Notes: generated from the sequence alone by a model not told the origin. DNA of 64,000 nt from Mesorhizobium sp. M1E.F.Ca.ET.045.02.1.1 (GCF_003952485.1 NZ_CP034447.1:5284501-5348500); one strand, 5' to 3'; shown: positions 41,534 to 52,273, numbered from the stretch's first letter. Numbers and translations: made by a program.

Positions 41534-43162
41534 GTGACCGACGACGTGATCAACCAGCCGCCGCCGCTGACGGGCGGCAATGCATGGCGGGGCGATCCGT
41601 TGCTCATCCAGCTTGCCGAGCGCTTTTCCGATCCGGTGCGCAAGGATCTCGACGCGCTTGGCCGGTTCGTCATGACGCAGGAGGCGCAGGAACTCGCCCG
41701 CCTCGCCAATGTGGACACGCCAAAACTCAGGACGCATGACCGCCAGGGGCGGCGCATCGACCTCGTCGAATTCCATCCCGCCTACCATGCGCTCATGCGG
41801 CGCTCAGTGGCCAACGGGCTGCATTCCTCGGTTTGGGAAAATGGCGACGCCGAGATCGGCCGCCGCCATCAGGTGAGGGCGGCGCGCTTCTACCTGACCG
41901 CTGAATTGGAGACCGGGCATCTTTGCCCCATCACCATGACCAGCGCCTCGCTGGCGGCGCTGATGGCGAGCCCGAAACTGTTCCGCGAATGGGCGCCGCG
42001 CGTGACGACGCGCAAATACGACCAGAGCCAGAAGCCGCCGGTTGAAAAGACCGGGCTTACGCTCGGCATGGGCATGACCGAAAAGCAGGGCGGCACCGAT
42101 GTACGCGCCAATGTCACCAAGGCCGAACGCATCGGCAGTGGCTTCTATCGGCTCGCCGGGCACAAATGGTTCATGTCGGCGCCGATGTCGGATGCTTTCC
42201 TGGCGCTAGCCCAGGCGCCGGAGGGCCTATCCTGCTTCCTCGTTCCACGCATCCTGGGTGATGGCTCCAGCAACGGATTTCGCTTCCAACGCCTCAAGGA
42301 CAAGCTCGGCAACCGCTCCAACGCCTCGTCGGAAGTCGAGTTCGTCAACGCCATCGGCGAGATGGTCGGCGAGCCCGGCGCCGGCGTCAAGACGATCATG
42401 GATATGGTGACGCTGACCCGGCTCGACTGCGCCGTAGCGTCTTCGGCTATCATGCGGGCAGGGTTGGCCGAGGCCGTCCACCACTCCCGCTATCGCCAGG
42501 TGTTCGGCGCCAATTTGGTCGACCAGCCGCTGATGCAGCGGGTGCTGGCCGACATGGCGCTCGACGTCGCCGCCGCCACCGCGCTGTCGTTCCGGCTCGC
42601 GCGCTCCTTCGACGAGGCGGCAAGCGATCGCGGCGAGGCGGCCTTTGCCCGCGCCATGACGCCGGTGGTCAAATACTGGGTCTGCAAGATCGCGCCGCCG
42701 CTGCTTTACGAGGCCATGGAGTGCCTCGGCGGCAACGGCTATGTCGAGGAAGCGCCGCTCGCCCGTTACTATCGCGAGGCCCCGGTCAACGCGATCTGGG
42801 AAGGCTCGGGCAATGTCATGGCGCTCGACGTGCTGCGCGTGCTCGGCCGCGCGCCCGCCCTGTTCGAGGAGGTGCTGGCCGGCATCGACCGCGATCTCGG
42901 CACCGGCGGGCGCGGCACCATCGGCGTGCTCAAAGCGGCGATGCAGGTCGCTTCGACCGATGAGGGCTCGGCGCGCCTGCTCACCGAGCAACTGGCGCTG
43001 TCGGCGGCGGCGGCGGAGCTGCGCAGGCTGGGGGCAGGGCGGATTGCCGACGCCTTCGTCGAAACTCGGCTCGGCGGCCAGTGGCGAACCACCTACGGCA
43101 TGCTCGATTCGCGCCATGACGCGCGCATGATCATCGACACGCTCTATCCACCGCTGACCTGA
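41534..43162 (+). CDS. Acyl-CoA dehydrogenase family protein, AidB-like
   Basis: A 542-aa flavoprotein with the acyl-CoA dehydrogenase fold and an extended N-terminal region as in E. coli AidB. LGMGMTEKQGGTDVRAN and the C-terminal APVNAIWEGSGNVMALDVLR are characteristic; the Glu in WEGSGN is in the region of the catalytic base. AidB is linked to the response to alkylating damage, but many rhizobial members have unknown substrates. GTG start. Divergent from pyrB. Confidence 0.85.
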   Translation: MTDDVINQPPPLTGGNAWRGDPLLIQLAERFSDPVRKDLDALGRFVMTQEAQELARLANVDTPKLRTHDRQGRRIDLVEFHPAYHALMRRSVANGLHSSVWENGDAEIGRRHQVRAARFYLTAELETGHLCPITMTSASLAALMASPKLFREWAPRVTTRKYDQSQKPPVEKTGLTLGMGMTEKQGGTDVRANVTKAERIGSGFYRLAGHKWFMSAPMSDAFLALAQAPEGLSCFLVPRILGDGSSNGFRFQRLKDKLGNRSNASSEVEFVNAIGEMVGEPGAGVKTIMDMVTLTRLDCAVASSAIMRAGLAEAVHHSRYRQVFGANLVDQPLMQRVLADMALDVAAATALSFRLARSFDEAASDRGEAAFARAMTPVVKYWVCKIAPPLLYEAMECLGGNGYVEEAPLARYYREAPVNAIWEGSGNVMALDVLRVLGRAPALFEEVLAGIDRDLGTGGRGTIGVLKAAMQVASTDEGSARLLTEQLALSAAAAELRRLGAGRIADAFVETRLGGQWRTTYGMLDSRHDARMIIDTLYPPLT

Positions 43163-43315
43163 ACAGCCCCGACAAGCCGCGCCATCGCCGGCCTGTGGAT
43201 GGCCGTTAACCCTAACAAATGGTTTCCGTTGCGGGGAGCCCTTACAGAGACCACTCTGTCCACCGGAGTAGGGAAGTGTTAACCATGAGCCCGTGCTCCG
43301 CCAGGCAGGAAGCGC

Positions 43316-43861
43316 ATGCGGCACGTGTTGACATCATTTCTGGCCTTGCACTGGGCGGTCGTTTTCGCCCTGCTGGCCTATATCTGCATGGATGGCGATC
43401 GCGGCATCGCGTCGGCGCTCGGCGTGCTTGGCGTATCTGTGCAAAGCAGCCGCTTTCCGGGTCTCGATCAGGCCCTCGTCGTCGCGCCGCTTTCGATCGC
43501 GCTGCTGATTGTCGCGCTGCTGTTCTGCTGGGCTTTCGTCGAAACGCTGCTCAACATCGCGACAAGGCCGGATGCCGGCGACGCAGTGGTGCGGATCGCC
43601 TTCATCTTTGCCTCTTTCCTGCTGTCGATCATCCTCGTGGGTGGCGCCGCGCAAGGCATCAACGGGCTGTTCATGGTGGTCGCCGTCCAGATGACGGCGC
43701 TGCTTGCCTCTTATGTCGCAGTGCTCGCCGAGCGACGCTCGGCCATGCACGAGAACGAGGCCCGCCTGGCTGCTCATCGCATCGCAACGGGCGCCGCGCA
43801 CAGTTCGCTGCTGTCCCGCATCTCCAGTCACCCGGAAACCAGGCCGGGAGGTCGCCGCTGA
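43316..43861 (+). CDS. Membrane protein of unknown function, 181 aa
   Basis: A 181-aa protein with four predicted membrane helices (near 5-25, 55-80, 88-110 and 112-135) and a C-terminal cytoplasmic tail rich in Arg and Ser. No motif recognised. Its stop overlaps the ATG of the next gene by one base, so it is probably coexpressed with the DUF6105-like protein. Confidence 0.62.
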   Translation: MRHVLTSFLALHWAVVFALLAYICMDGDRGIASALGVLGVSVQSSRFPGLDQALVVAPLSIALLIVALLFCWAFVETLLNIATRPDAGDAVVRIAFIFASFLLSIILVGGAAQGINGLFMVVAVQMTALLASYVAVLAERRSAMHENEARLAAHRIATGAAHSSLLSRISSHPETRPGGRR

Positions 43862-44202
43862 TGCGCACGCTGTTCGCATTCTGGGCTGCTCCGCTGGTCC
43901 TTTTCTGGGGCTGGTTCTTCCTGTCGCTCAACGACCTCAATTTCGGCTACGTCATGCTCAGCCGCCAGTTGCATGACCTGGTCTTCCAGATTTACGGCCA
44001 GATGCTCGGCATCGATCCGGCGATCATCCCGGGCATGGTCGCGCGGGCCTGCGTGTTCGACACTTTCCTGCTGCTCGGACTGGTGGCATTCCGCCGCCGG
44101 CGCCAGATCGCCGAGTGGATCAGTCAGCGCCGAGACGGCCCGGTCAGTCCGGAGCGGATCGGCCGAGCGACTGAAGCCGGTCCAACGCTCCCTGCAGAAT
44201 AA
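43861..44202 (+). CDS. DUF6105-like membrane protein
   Basis: A 113-aa protein with two membrane helices (near 5-25 and 62-80), beginning [30 protein letters not shown], which resembles small rhizobial DUF6105 proteins as I remember them. The 3' end overlaps the convergent ruvX gene by 59 bp, which supports compact packing. Confidence 0.62.
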   Translation: MRTLFAFWAAPLVLFWGWFFLSLNDLNFGYVMLSRQLHDLVFQIYGQMLGIDPAIIPGMVARACVFDTFLLLGLVAFRRRRQIAEWISQRRDGPVSPERIGRATEAGPTLPAE

Positions 44203-44626
44203 AGGCGGCGGCCGCCGAATCGATCTTGCCGGCGCGCTTCTTGCGCGAGAAATCCATCTCGATCAGCGTTCTTTCAGCGGCGACCGTCGACAGCCGCTCG
44301 TCCCAGAGTACAAAAGGCAGGTCGGACAAGGTCGCCATGTTGCGCGCGAAGGCGCGGGATTTTTGCGCGCGCGGCCCTTCCGACCCGTCCATGTTGACGG
44401 GAAGGCCGAGCACGATCGCGCCGACATTGTCCTTCTCGAGCTGAGCCAGCAACTGGGCGGCATCGAGCGAAAACTTCTTGCGCAGGATGACCGGGCGCGG
44501 ATGGGCAAAGGACAGGCCGCGGTCCGACACCGCCACGCCGATCGTCTTGTCGCCGAGGTCGAGGCCGGCAAGCGTGCGGCCGCCCGCGAGCCGGGCCGGC
44601 AATTCCTCGATGCTGATGATGCTCAA
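44144..44626 (-). CDS. ruvX: Putative pre-16S rRNA nuclease / Holliday junction resolvase-like YqgF
   Basis: A 160-aa RNase H-fold protein. Acidic residues expected for metal catalysis appear in [21 protein letters not shown] and [13 protein letters not shown]. The family is annotated as RuvX/YqgF and has been tied to 16S rRNA 5'-end maturation. Length is usual. It overlaps the convergent DUF6105-like gene. Confidence 0.93.
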   Translation of the reverse strand: MSIISIEELPARLAGGRTLAGLDLGDKTIGVAVSDRGLSFAHPRPVILRKKFSLDAAQLLAQLEKDNVGAIVLGLPVNMDGSEGPRAQKSRAFARNMATLSDLPFVLWDERLSTVAAERTLIEMDFSRKKRAGKIDSAAAAFILQGALDRLQSLGRSAPD

Positions 44627-44733
44627 CGGCCCACCCCAGTGATTCGCCGCGCGGCTTTTTGACAGGCCGCGGGACTTTCAATTTGCCGTCGGCGTTCTAT
44701 CCTTTGATAACGAGAAAATCGAGGAACGCATTC

Positions 44734-45441
44734 ATGAAACTGACCTGGTACGGACATTCGGCATTCCGCATCGAGACAAAGGACGCCAATATCCTCATCG
44801 ATCCGTATCTGGTCGGCAATCCGTCCTGGACGGGCGGCTGGGAAGGCCCGGCGGAAGGGGTGACGCATGTTCTCTTGACGCACGGCCATAATGACCATGT
44901 CAGCGGTTCGATCGAGGTGCTGAACAAGAGCGGCGCCATGCTGGTCGCCAATTTCGAAGTGTGCATGTATCTCGTCGGCCAGGGCGTCAGCGACAAGAAG
45001 ATCAATCCCGGCAATATCGGCGGCACCGTCGATTGCGGTCCCTTCACCGTCACCTTCGTCCAGGCGCTGCATTCCTCCTCGTTCGGCGGCCAGGGCGGCA
45101 CCAACACCTATCTCGGCAATCCAGGCGGGCTGGTGCTGCATTTCCCGCAGGACAGGACGCTCTATCACATGGGCGACACCGATATCTTTTCCGACATGGG
45201 GCTGATCAACGAATTGCATGAGCCGAAGATCGGGATCGTGCCGATCGGCGACCGCTTCACCATGGGCGGCGCGGTGGCGGCCCTTGCCTGCCGTCGCTTC
45301 TTCAACTTCGATACGGTCATTCCCTGCCATTTCGGCACCTTCCCGATCATCGACCAGACCGCCGACAAATTCGTGGCCGGCATGGAAGGCTCCGGCGTCA
45401 AGGTGGCGCTGCCGGAGATCGGCAAACCGATCGCGATCTGA
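44734..45441 (+). CDS. Metal-dependent hydrolase, metallo-beta-lactamase fold (UPF0173 type)
   Basis: A 235-aa protein of the MBL superfamily. [14 protein letters not shown] is the family opening, [10 protein letters not shown] carries the HxHxDH metal site, and [12 protein letters not shown] holds the bridging Asp. The substrate is unknown. ATG 44734 follows GAGGAAC. It stands alone between ruvX and gatC. Confidence 0.93.
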   Translation: MKLTWYGHSAFRIETKDANILIDPYLVGNPSWTGGWEGPAEGVTHVLLTHGHNDHVSGSIEVLNKSGAMLVANFEVCMYLVGQGVSDKKINPGNIGGTVDCGPFTVTFVQALHSSSFGGQGGTNTYLGNPGGLVLHFPQDRTLYHMGDTDIFSDMGLINELHEPKIGIVPIGDRFTMGGAVAALACRRFFNFDTVIPCHFGTFPIIDQTADKFVAGMEGSGVKVALPEIGKPIAI

Positions 45442-45558
45442 GCCGGCCTTCTTCCAGGCGCCGGAGCGGTCCGCAGTCCACTCGGTTCAACATGATCGAT
45501 ATTGCGCCGCAAGCGCCGCGCCGCTATAGCCCGCACTGGTTTTCCCGAGGCGATAGAT

Positions 45559-45846
45559 ATGTCCGTTGATCTTCAGACCGTGAAGCGCGTCGCGCACCTT
45601 GCCCGTATTGCGGTGAGCGAGGAGGACGCCGAACGCATGACAGGCGAACTGAACGCCATCCTCGGCTTCGTCGAGCAACTGAACGAGGTCGATGTGTCCG
45701 GCGTCGAGCCGATGACCTCGGTCACGCCGATGGAGATGAAGAAGCGCCAGGACGTCGTCACCGACGGCAGCAAGGCGGCCGACATCGTCGCCAACGCGCC
45801 GGCTACGGACGAGAATTTCTTCCTCGTTCCCAAGGTCGTGGAGTAG
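45559..45846 (+). CDS. gatC: Asp/Glu-tRNA amidotransferase subunit C
   Basis: A 95-aa subunit that stabilises GatA on GatB in the amidation of mischarged Asp-tRNA(Asn) or Glu-tRNA(Gln). It shows the usual start [21 protein letters not shown] and the [12 protein letters not shown] segment. It precedes gatA with a GNAT gene between; gatB is not in the window. Confidence 0.94.
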   Translation: MSVDLQTVKRVAHLARIAVSEEDAERMTGELNAILGFVEQLNEVDVSGVEPMTSVTPMEMKKRQDVVTDGSKAADIVANAPATDENFFLVPKVVE

Positions 45847-45852
45847 GGCACG

Positions 45853-46311
45853 ATGGCCGTCGAGATCGCCGTCGAGACGCCCTTGCAGGACGAGGTGCGC
45901 GCGCTGATCGCGGAGCTCAACGCGGCGCTGCTCGAACTGACGCCGCCGGAACATTGCTATCACCTGACCGTCGAGCAGATGGCTGGCCATGACACGACCG
46001 TGTTCATCGCCCGCGACGGTGGTCTTGCCGTCGGCTGCGGCGCGCTGAAGCGCCATGGCGGGGCGACCGGCGAGGTCAAGCGCATGTATACGCGGCCCTC
46101 GCATCGCGGCCGCAAGATCGGCGCTGAGATCGTCGCGCGGGTCGAGGCGCTGGCGCGGCAGGAAGGGCTGAAGCGCCTGGTTCTGGAGACCGGCGACCGC
46201 CATCCCGCCGCTTGGACCGTCTATGAGCGCGCCGGTTTTTCGCGTTGCGGCCCGGTGCTGGATTATCCCGACTCCGAGTGGTCGGTGTTTTACGAAAAGA
46301 GCCTTGCCTGA
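45853..46311 (+). CDS. GNAT family N-acetyltransferase
   Basis: A 152-aa acetyltransferase with the acetyl-CoA loop [16 protein letters not shown] (residues about 80-95) and [11 protein letters not shown] in the C-terminal part. The substrate is unknown. It lies 6 bp after gatC, and its TGA overlaps the gatA ATG, so it is embedded in the gat operon. That placement is seen in other rhizobia as far as I recall, but a link to translation is unproven. Confidence 0.88.
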   Translation: MAVEIAVETPLQDEVRALIAELNAALLELTPPEHCYHLTVEQMAGHDTTVFIARDGGLAVGCGALKRHGGATGEVKRMYTRPSHRGRKIGAEIVARVEALARQEGLKRLVLETGDRHPAAWTVYERAGFSRCGPVLDYPDSEWSVFYEKSLA

Positions 46312-47876
46312 TGAGCGACCTCACACATCTCACCATTTCCGAGGCCCGCGCCAAGCTGCGCGGCAAGGAGATCTCGGCTGCCGAGATCACGGAAGCCTAT
46401 CTCTCGGCGATCGAGCGCGCCAATCCGGTGCTCAATGCCTATATTGCCGTCACCGCCGACAAGGCGCGCGACATGGCCAAGGGCTCCGATGCCAAGCTCG
46501 CGAAAGGCGAGGGCGGGGCGCTGGAAGGCATTCCGCTCGGTATCAAGGATCTGTTCGCCACCGAAGGCGTCCACACCCAGGCCTGCAGCCATGTGCTGGA
46601 CGGCTTCAAGCCACACTACGAATCGACCGTGACCAGCAATCTCTGGGCCGACGGCGCCGTCATGCTCGGCAAGCTCAACATGGACGAGTTCGCCATGGGC
46701 TCGTCCAACGAAACCTCCTATTACGGTCCGGTCATCAATCCATGGCGGCGCTCGCGCCTCGACACGGTGGTGATGCCGACGACGCATCAGGGTGACGGCG
46801 GCTTCGTCTCGGCCGGCGGCGCGAAAACCGCGCGGACCCTGGATAACGCCCAGCTGGTGCCGGGCGGCTCGTCCGGCGGATCGGCCTCGGCCGTCGCGGC
46901 CTTCCTCTGCGCGGGCGCCACCGCGACCGACACCGGCGGTTCGATCCGCCAGCCCGCCGCCTTCACCGGCACGGTCGGCATCAAGCCGACCTATGGCCGC
47001 TGCTCGCGCTGGGGCGTGGTCGCCTTCGCCTCCTCGCTCGACCAGGCGGGTCCGATCGCGCGCGACGTGCGCGACGCCGCCATCCTGTTGAAGTCGATGG
47101 CCTCCTCCGACCCGAAGGACACGACCTCGGTCGACCGGCCGGTGCCTGACTACGAAGCGGTGATCGGCAAGCCGATCAAGGGCATGAAGGTCGGCATTCC
47201 GAAGGAATACCGCGTCGACGGCATGCCGCAAGACATCGAGGCGCTCTGGCAGAAAGGCATTGCCTGGCTGAAGGATGCCGGCGCCGAGATCGTCGACATC
47301 TCGCTGCCGCACACCAAATACGCGCTGCCGGCCTATTACATCGTGGCGCCCGCCGAAGCCTCGTCCAACCTCGCCCGCTATGACGGCGTGCGCTACGGGT
47401 TGCGCGTGCCCGGCAAGGACATTGTCGAGATGTACGAGAAGTCGCGCGCCGCCGGCTTCGGCCGTGAGGTCAAGCGCCGCATCATGATCGGCACCTACGT
47501 GCTGTCGGCCGGTTACTACGACGCCTATTACCTGCAGGCGCAGAAGGTGCGCACGCTGATCAAGCGCGACTTCGAGAACGTCTTTGCCGCCGGTGTCGAT
47601 GTCATCCTGACGCCGGCGACACCGTCGGCCGCCTTCGGCATCGCCGACGAGGACATGGCTTCCGATCCGGTGAAGATGTACCTCAACGACATCTTCACGG
47701 TGACTGTGAACATGGCCGGCCTGCCGGGCATTTCCGTGCCCGCCGGCCTGGACGGCAAGGCCCTGCCGCTCGGCCTGCAACTCATCGGCCGGCCGTTCGA
47801 CGAGGAAACGCTGTTCCAGACGGCGCATGTCATCGAACAGGCGGCGGGCAAGTTCCAGCCGGAGAAGTGGTGGTAG
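46311..47876 (+). CDS. gatA: Asp/Glu-tRNA amidotransferase subunit A with an insert near the active site
   Basis: A 521-aa amidase subunit that releases ammonia from glutamine for tRNA amidation. Lys79 (GIKD), Ser187 (GGSSGG) and Ser211 ([10 protein letters not shown]) form the expected Ser-cisSer-Lys triad. About 30 residues (roughly 147-179, rich in Thr and Gly) are inserted before the cis-Ser, which makes the protein longer than usual (about 485 aa). The insert remains in frame. Coupled to the upstream GNAT gene. Confidence 0.95.
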   Translation: MSDLTHLTISEARAKLRGKEISAAEITEAYLSAIERANPVLNAYIAVTADKARDMAKGSDAKLAKGEGGALEGIPLGIKDLFATEGVHTQACSHVLDGFKPHYESTVTSNLWADGAVMLGKLNMDEFAMGSSNETSYYGPVINPWRRSRLDTVVMPTTHQGDGGFVSAGGAKTARTLDNAQLVPGGSSGGSASAVAAFLCAGATATDTGGSIRQPAAFTGTVGIKPTYGRCSRWGVVAFASSLDQAGPIARDVRDAAILLKSMASSDPKDTTSVDRPVPDYEAVIGKPIKGMKVGIPKEYRVDGMPQDIEALWQKGIAWLKDAGAEIVDISLPHTKYALPAYYIVAPAEASSNLARYDGVRYGLRVPGKDIVEMYEKSRAAGFGREVKRRIMIGTYVLSAGYYDAYYLQAQKVRTLIKRDFENVFAAGVDVILTPATPSAAFGIADEDMASDPVKMYLNDIFTVTVNMAGLPGISVPAGLDGKALPLGLQLIGRPFDEETLFQTAHVIEQAAGKFQPEKWW

Positions 47877-47913
47877 GCTCAGTCATCGGGGTCCATGCCG
47901 GCCCAGCGGGTGA

Positions 47914-48708
47914 GTGATGTTCTTCTTCCTCTCGAAGCTCTTCTGGTTTGTCGCCAGGCCGCTCAACCTGGCGATCTTCCTGCTGCTGGCAGGCTTGGTT
48001 GCCGGCATCTTCGGCCGGCGGCGATTGGCAGCCTCCGGCAGCGTTCTTGCCTTTGTCATCCTTGCGCTTTCGACATGGTCGTCGATTGGCGTCATGATGC
48101 TCAATCCCCTGGAAGAGCGCTTCCCAAGACCTCCGCTTCCGGCAAAGGTTGACGGTATCGTCGTGCTGGGAGGCGCCATGGACGGTGCGGTCAATATCGT
48201 GCGCGGCGGCTATGAATTGAATGCCAGCGGAGACCGCCTCGTCGAGGCGGCGATGCTGGCTCGGCGATTCCCGACAGCGAAAGTCGTCGTCACCGGCGGT
48301 CCGCTCGAAATGCTCGGCGAAGGCGAGGGCGATGCGGACGCCGCGCCGCGCCTGCTCACAGCGCTCGGGGTGGGCGCAGACCGCCTAGTCCTGGAGAACA
48401 AATCACGCACCACTTACGAGAATGCCGTCTTCACCAAGAGGCTGGTGATGCCGAAACCGGGCGAGACCTGGCTGCTCGTCACGTCGGCTTTTCACATGCC
48501 GCGCGCCAAGGCGCTGTTCGACAAGGCCGGCTTTCCTACCATTCCCTGGCCTGTCGACTATTGGACCACGGGCAAAGAACGCCTCTACCGCACAAGTCCC
48601 GGCGACAATCTGGAAATCACCACCAAAGCGGTCCGTGAATGGGTCGGGCTCATCGCCTACTGGCTCGCCGGCCGCATCGATCAGCCTTTTCCCGGGCCGG
48701 GCGGCTGA
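47914..48708 (+). CDS. YdcF/ElyC/SanA-like DUF218 membrane protein
   Basis: A 264-aa protein. Two N-terminal helices (about 8-32 and 40-60) anchor a periplasmic DUF218 domain with DGIVVLGGAMDG, RRFPTAKVVVTGG and ENKSRTTYENA. Members such as E. coli ElyC and SanA affect envelope integrity. The 3' end overlaps the convergent DUF599 gene by 28 bp. Confidence 0.88.
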   Translation: MMFFFLSKLFWFVARPLNLAIFLLLAGLVAGIFGRRRLAASGSVLAFVILALSTWSSIGVMMLNPLEERFPRPPLPAKVDGIVVLGGAMDGAVNIVRGGYELNASGDRLVEAAMLARRFPTAKVVVTGGPLEMLGEGEGDADAAPRLLTALGVGADRLVLENKSRTTYENAVFTKRLVMPKPGETWLLVTSAFHMPRAKALFDKAGFPTIPWPVDYWTTGKERLYRTSPGDNLEITTKAVREWVGLIAYWLAGRIDQPFPGPGG

Positions 48709-49400
48709 CCGAGCACTGCCTGGCGCGCGGCCGAGTAGAACTGCCGGCGCACCAGCACCGCCAGAAGCACCAGCGTCGAGAGCACAAAGACGACCGGGTC
48801 GACGAACCAGCCGAGATAGCCGATCGAGAAGAAAACGGCGCGCAGGCCGGAGTTGAAATGCTTGCCGGCGAGCACGTTCATGCGCGTCGCCCGCCATACC
48901 GCCGTTTCGCTGAGGGGGTTGCGCGAGGCCTCGCCATGCAGGATCGGCACCGCCCCGATGAGGATCGAGCAATAGTTGAAGAGCCGGTAGGCCCAGCCGA
49001 ACTTGAAGAAGGCGAAGGCGAGGATCAGCACCAGTCCGAACACCTTGGTCTGGAAGGCTTCGTGTGACGAGGCCGCGCCGAACGGCAGCTCGGCCAGCAC
49101 CTGGAGCACGCGGTCGGAAGCCCCGAGCAGGGCGAAGCAGCCGCCGAGCGCGATCAGCGAGCTCGAGGCGAAAAAGGCGGTGCCTTGCTGCAGGCCGTTC
49201 ATGATGGCGGTGTCGACGATGCGCACCTCGCGCTCGGCCATGTTGCGCATCCAGGCCTCGCGCTGGGCGTTCATCGCCGTCGTCAGCGACACCCGGCTGA
49301 CGAGCTTGCCGTCCGAGGCGAGCGTGTGCAGCACCCAGACGACCAGGAAGAAGGCCAGCGCCGCCAGATCGGCCGTCGAAAGGTGGATGGAATCGCCCAT
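48681..49400 (-). CDS. DUF599 membrane protein
   Basis: A 239-aa protein with about four membrane helices and the opening STADLAALAFFLVVWVLHTL, then MNAQREAWMRNMAEREVRIVDTAIMNGLQQGTAFFASS. That is the pattern of DUF599, a family of unknown role common in alphaproteobacteria. Convergent overlap with the YdcF-like gene. Confidence 0.85.
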   Translation of the reverse strand: MGDSIHLSTADLAALAFFLVVWVLHTLASDGKLVSRVSLTTAMNAQREAWMRNMAEREVRIVDTAIMNGLQQGTAFFASSSLIALGGCFALLGASDRVLQVLAELPFGAASSHEAFQTKVFGLVLILAFAFFKFGWAYRLFNYCSILIGAVPILHGEASRNPLSETAVWRATRMNVLAGKHFNSGLRAVFFSIGYLGWFVDPVVFVLSTLVLLAVLVRRQFYSAARQAVLGQPPGPGKG

Positions 49401-49444
49401 ACGTCCCTTTTACCACAAGCAACGCGGCCGGTTCGCCGGTCCGC

Positions 49445-50140
49445 TTATGCCGGCAAGGGCGCCGCAGCTGCCATTCGCAAGACGTCGACGACCGTGTCGG
49501 TTCTGGTAATCCATCCGAACGCGTTTTCGAAATTCCACAGCGTCGACTGGCGGTTGAAGTCCGGGCCGGAATGGTTCATCGCGTCCTCGACCAGGATCGG
49601 CCAGAATTCCAGCAAGTAGGCATCACGCGCAGTTGCATCGACGCAGACATTGGTCGCAACCCCGGTGAACAGCAGATGGCGAATATTGCGGGCTCGCAAA
49701 TATGCTTCCAGTCCGGTGTTGCAAAATCCGCTGTAGCGGGATTTGCGGACGACATGGTCGCCTTGCTCGGGTTTCAGCGCGTCGACGATCTGCCAATCCC
49801 AGCTGTTGTCGATCAGCAGCTTGCCGCGAAGTTCGGGTCGCCCGCGCATCAGGACCATCCCAAGTTCCTTGTGATAGTTCGGTGAGGAGGGGCCGCCCGC
49901 ATCGCTGAGATCGGGCTTGTAGGACATCTGCAGATAGATCACCGCCAGGCCGGCGCGCCGAGCTGCAGCAAGGAGGCGCTTGGTGGCTTCAACGGCTGGC
50001 GCTGCACCAGATATGTCGAATCCTGCCAAGTCGAACATGCCGCCTGCCGAAGCGAAGGCGTTCTGCATGTCGACCACGATAATGGCTGTCTGGACGGGCA
50101 CGATGCCCACCGGTTCCGGTCTGGCATCCAACGCAAGCAT
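49445..50140 (-). CDS. RutB-like isochorismatase-fold amidohydrolase
   Basis: A 231-aa cysteine hydrolase. The triad is Asp24 (VVDMQNAF), Lys133 (VRKSRYSGF) and Cys166 (ATNVCVDAT). These positions equal those of E. coli RutB as I remember them, and the C-terminal ARDAYLLEFWPILVEDAMNH region is RutB-like. RutB cleaves (peroxy)ureidoacrylate in pyrimidine-ring degradation. No other rut gene is in the window, so the name is not assigned. ATG 50140 follows GGGGAGGAAG, better than the upstream Met at 50173. Confidence 0.82.
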   Translation of the reverse strand: MLALDARPEPVGIVPVQTAIIVVDMQNAFASAGGMFDLAGFDISGAAPAVEATKRLLAAARRAGLAVIYLQMSYKPDLSDAGGPSSPNYHKELGMVLMRGRPELRGKLLIDNSWDWQIVDALKPEQGDHVVRKSRYSGFCNTGLEAYLRARNIRHLLFTGVATNVCVDATARDAYLLEFWPILVEDAMNHSGPDFNRQSTLWNFENAFGWITRTDTVVDVLRMAAAAPLPA

Positions 50141-50350
50141 GGCTTCCTCCCCGGCAAGTGACAAACGAGACACTGACGCCGCCGGCGTGGCGCATTGCGC
50201 AGATTAATCACGGCATCACGGTCTAGCAACCTATGTCGCTGCCGGAGCAAACAAGGTCGGCACATGCTGCGCCGCGACACGCAAAACAGCGGAAACATGA
50301 CGGGAATTCCTATATGTAAGCCTTGAGCGTCCCTCAGGAGATAATGGCGC

Positions 50351-51754
50351 GTGTTCCTTTCGGTTTTCGACCTGTTCAAGATCGGCATCGGCCCATCGAG
50401 CTCGCATACGATGGGGCCGATGACGGCCGCGCGCCGCTTCCTCGACGAAATCCTCGCCGACGACTGGCCGCGGCCGGCCGGCGTCAAGGTCGACCGGATC
50501 GGCGCCAGCCTGCATGGCTCTCTTGCCTATACCGGCATCGGCCATGGCTCGGACCGCGCCGTCATCCTCGGCCTGGCCGGCGAGACGCCGCAGACGGTCG
50601 ATCCGGACGAAGCGGACGGCATCGTCGCCCGCATCGGCGCGGAGAAGCGGATTTCGCCGCCTGGACATCCGATCTATCGCTTCGATCCGGCCAAGGATCT
50701 TGTGCTCGACCGCAAGACGCCACTGACCGGCCACGCCAACGGCATGGCTTTCTACGCCTATGACGCATCCGACCGGCTGCTGTTGAAGCGCATCTATTAT
50801 TCGATCGGCGGCGGCTTCGTCGTTTCCGAGGAAGAATTGCAGCGCATGAAGGCCAAGGGCTCCGTGACGACCGAGGGCAAGAAAGTGCCTTATCCGTTCA
50901 AGAACGCCGTCGAGATGCTGGCGATGGCGGCCAAGAGCGGGCTTTCCATCGCCGAGATGAAGCGCGCCAACGAGGAGAAGCACATGCCGCGCGAGGAGCT
51001 AGACGCCGGCCTCGACGCGATCTGGAGCGCCATGAAGGGCTGCATCGACCGCGGCCTGTCGCAGGACGGCATCATGCCGGGCGGGCTGAAGGTGCGCCGC
51101 CGCGCGCGCCAGCTGCACGACAAGCTGCAGGAGCAGTGGCAGCAGAACCGGCCCAATCCCCTGCTCGCCAATGACTGGCTGTCGATCTATGCCATGGCGG
51201 TCAACGAGGAGAACGCCGCCGGCGGACGCGTGGTGACCGCGCCGACCAATGGTGCTGCCGGCACGCTGCCTGCGGTGCTGCGCTACTGGCTGCATTTTCA
51301 TCCCGAGGCCGACCAGCCGAGCATTCGCGACTTCCTGCTCACCGCGGCCGCCGTCGGCGGCATCATCAAGTCCAACGCCTCGATCTCCGGCGCCGAGGTC
51401 GGCTGCCAGGGCGAGGTGGGTTCGGCCTCGGCGATGGCTGCGGCGGGCCTATGCGCGGTGATGGGCGGCACGCCGGAGCAGGTGGAGAACGCCGCCGAGA
51501 TCGCGCTGGAGCATCATCTCGGCATGACCTGCGATCCGGTCGGCGGCCTGGTGCAGGTGCCCTGCATCGAGCGCAATGCGCTGGGCGCGGTCAAGGCGGT
51601 CACCGCCGCTTCGCTCGCCATCAAGGGCGATGGCACGCATTTCGTGCCGCTCGACGCGGCGATCGAGACCATGCGCCAGACCGGCCTCGACATGAACGAG
51701 AAGTACAAAGAGACCAGTCTCGGCGGGCTGGCGGTAAACGTCGTCGAGTGCTGA
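50351..51754 (+). CDS. sdaA: L-serine ammonia-lyase, single-chain iron-sulfur type
   Basis: A 467-aa enzyme that converts L-serine to pyruvate and ammonia with a [4Fe-4S] cluster. The N-terminal [25 protein letters not shown] is the beta-domain signature. Cysteines in [20 protein letters not shown] and the C-terminal VEC are those expected around the cluster. GTG start after AGGAGAT. Likely monocistronic. Confidence 0.95.
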   Translation: MFLSVFDLFKIGIGPSSSHTMGPMTAARRFLDEILADDWPRPAGVKVDRIGASLHGSLAYTGIGHGSDRAVILGLAGETPQTVDPDEADGIVARIGAEKRISPPGHPIYRFDPAKDLVLDRKTPLTGHANGMAFYAYDASDRLLLKRIYYSIGGGFVVSEEELQRMKAKGSVTTEGKKVPYPFKNAVEMLAMAAKSGLSIAEMKRANEEKHMPREELDAGLDAIWSAMKGCIDRGLSQDGIMPGGLKVRRRARQLHDKLQEQWQQNRPNPLLANDWLSIYAMAVNEENAAGGRVVTAPTNGAAGTLPAVLRYWLHFHPEADQPSIRDFLLTAAAVGGIIKSNASISGAEVGCQGEVGSASAMAAAGLCAVMGGTPEQVENAAEIALEHHLGMTCDPVGGLVQVPCIERNALGAVKAVTAASLAIKGDGTHFVPLDAAIETMRQTGLDMNEKYKETSLGGLAVNVVEC

Positions 51755-51835
51755 GGGGACTGGCCCACGAACCGGCACTGTGGAGAACTCGCTCAGGACA
51801 TTGACGCTCTGGTCTGCCTGGCTAAATCTTGGGGC

Positions 51836-52273
51836 ATGTCACTCAATCTCATCAAGCTCTGTGTCGGCTGCGACAGCGTCGAGGATCTGGAGGAGTGGAT
51901 TGCCTTCCGCCTCGACGAGCGGCGCCGCGCCGGCGAGCCCGCCGAGCACTGGCACACCACCCGCATGGTGCCGACGCGAGGCGACGAGATCATCGACGGC
52001 GGCTCGCTCTACTGGGTGATCAAGGGCAATGTGCAGTGCCGGCAGTTGATCACCGAGATCCGGCCCTTTGTCGACGACGAAGGCATCGGCCGCTGCCATC
52101 TGGTGCTCGATCCCGAGGTGGTGCGCACCGACTGGCAGCCTCGCCGTGCCTTCCAGGGCTGGCGTTATCTCAAACCTTCCGATGCCCCGGTCGATCTCGG
52201 CAGGGGCAAGGCTGCATTGGCCGAGATGCCGCCGAAATTGCGGCTGGAACTCGCCGAACTGGGGCTGCTTTAA
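51836..52273 (+). CDS. DUF1489 protein
   Basis: A 145-aa soluble protein that opens LNLIKLCVGCDSVEDLEEW and contains GGSLYWVIKG and RAFQGWRYL, matching DUF1489, an alphaproteobacterial family of unknown function. No signal peptide or membrane helix. It lies 81 bp after sdaA. Confidence 0.88.
   Translation: MSLNLIKLCVGCDSVEDLEEWIAFRLDERRRAGEPAEHWHTTRMVPTRGDEIIDGGSLYWVIKGNVQCRQLITEIRPFVDDEGIGRCHLVLDPEVVRTDWQPRRAFQGWRYLKPSDAPVDLGRGKAALAEMPPKLRLELAELGLL

Noticed and set aside
46290..47828. 512-codon minus-strand frame opposite gatA
   Set aside because: Mirror frame of gatA with no recognisable motif.
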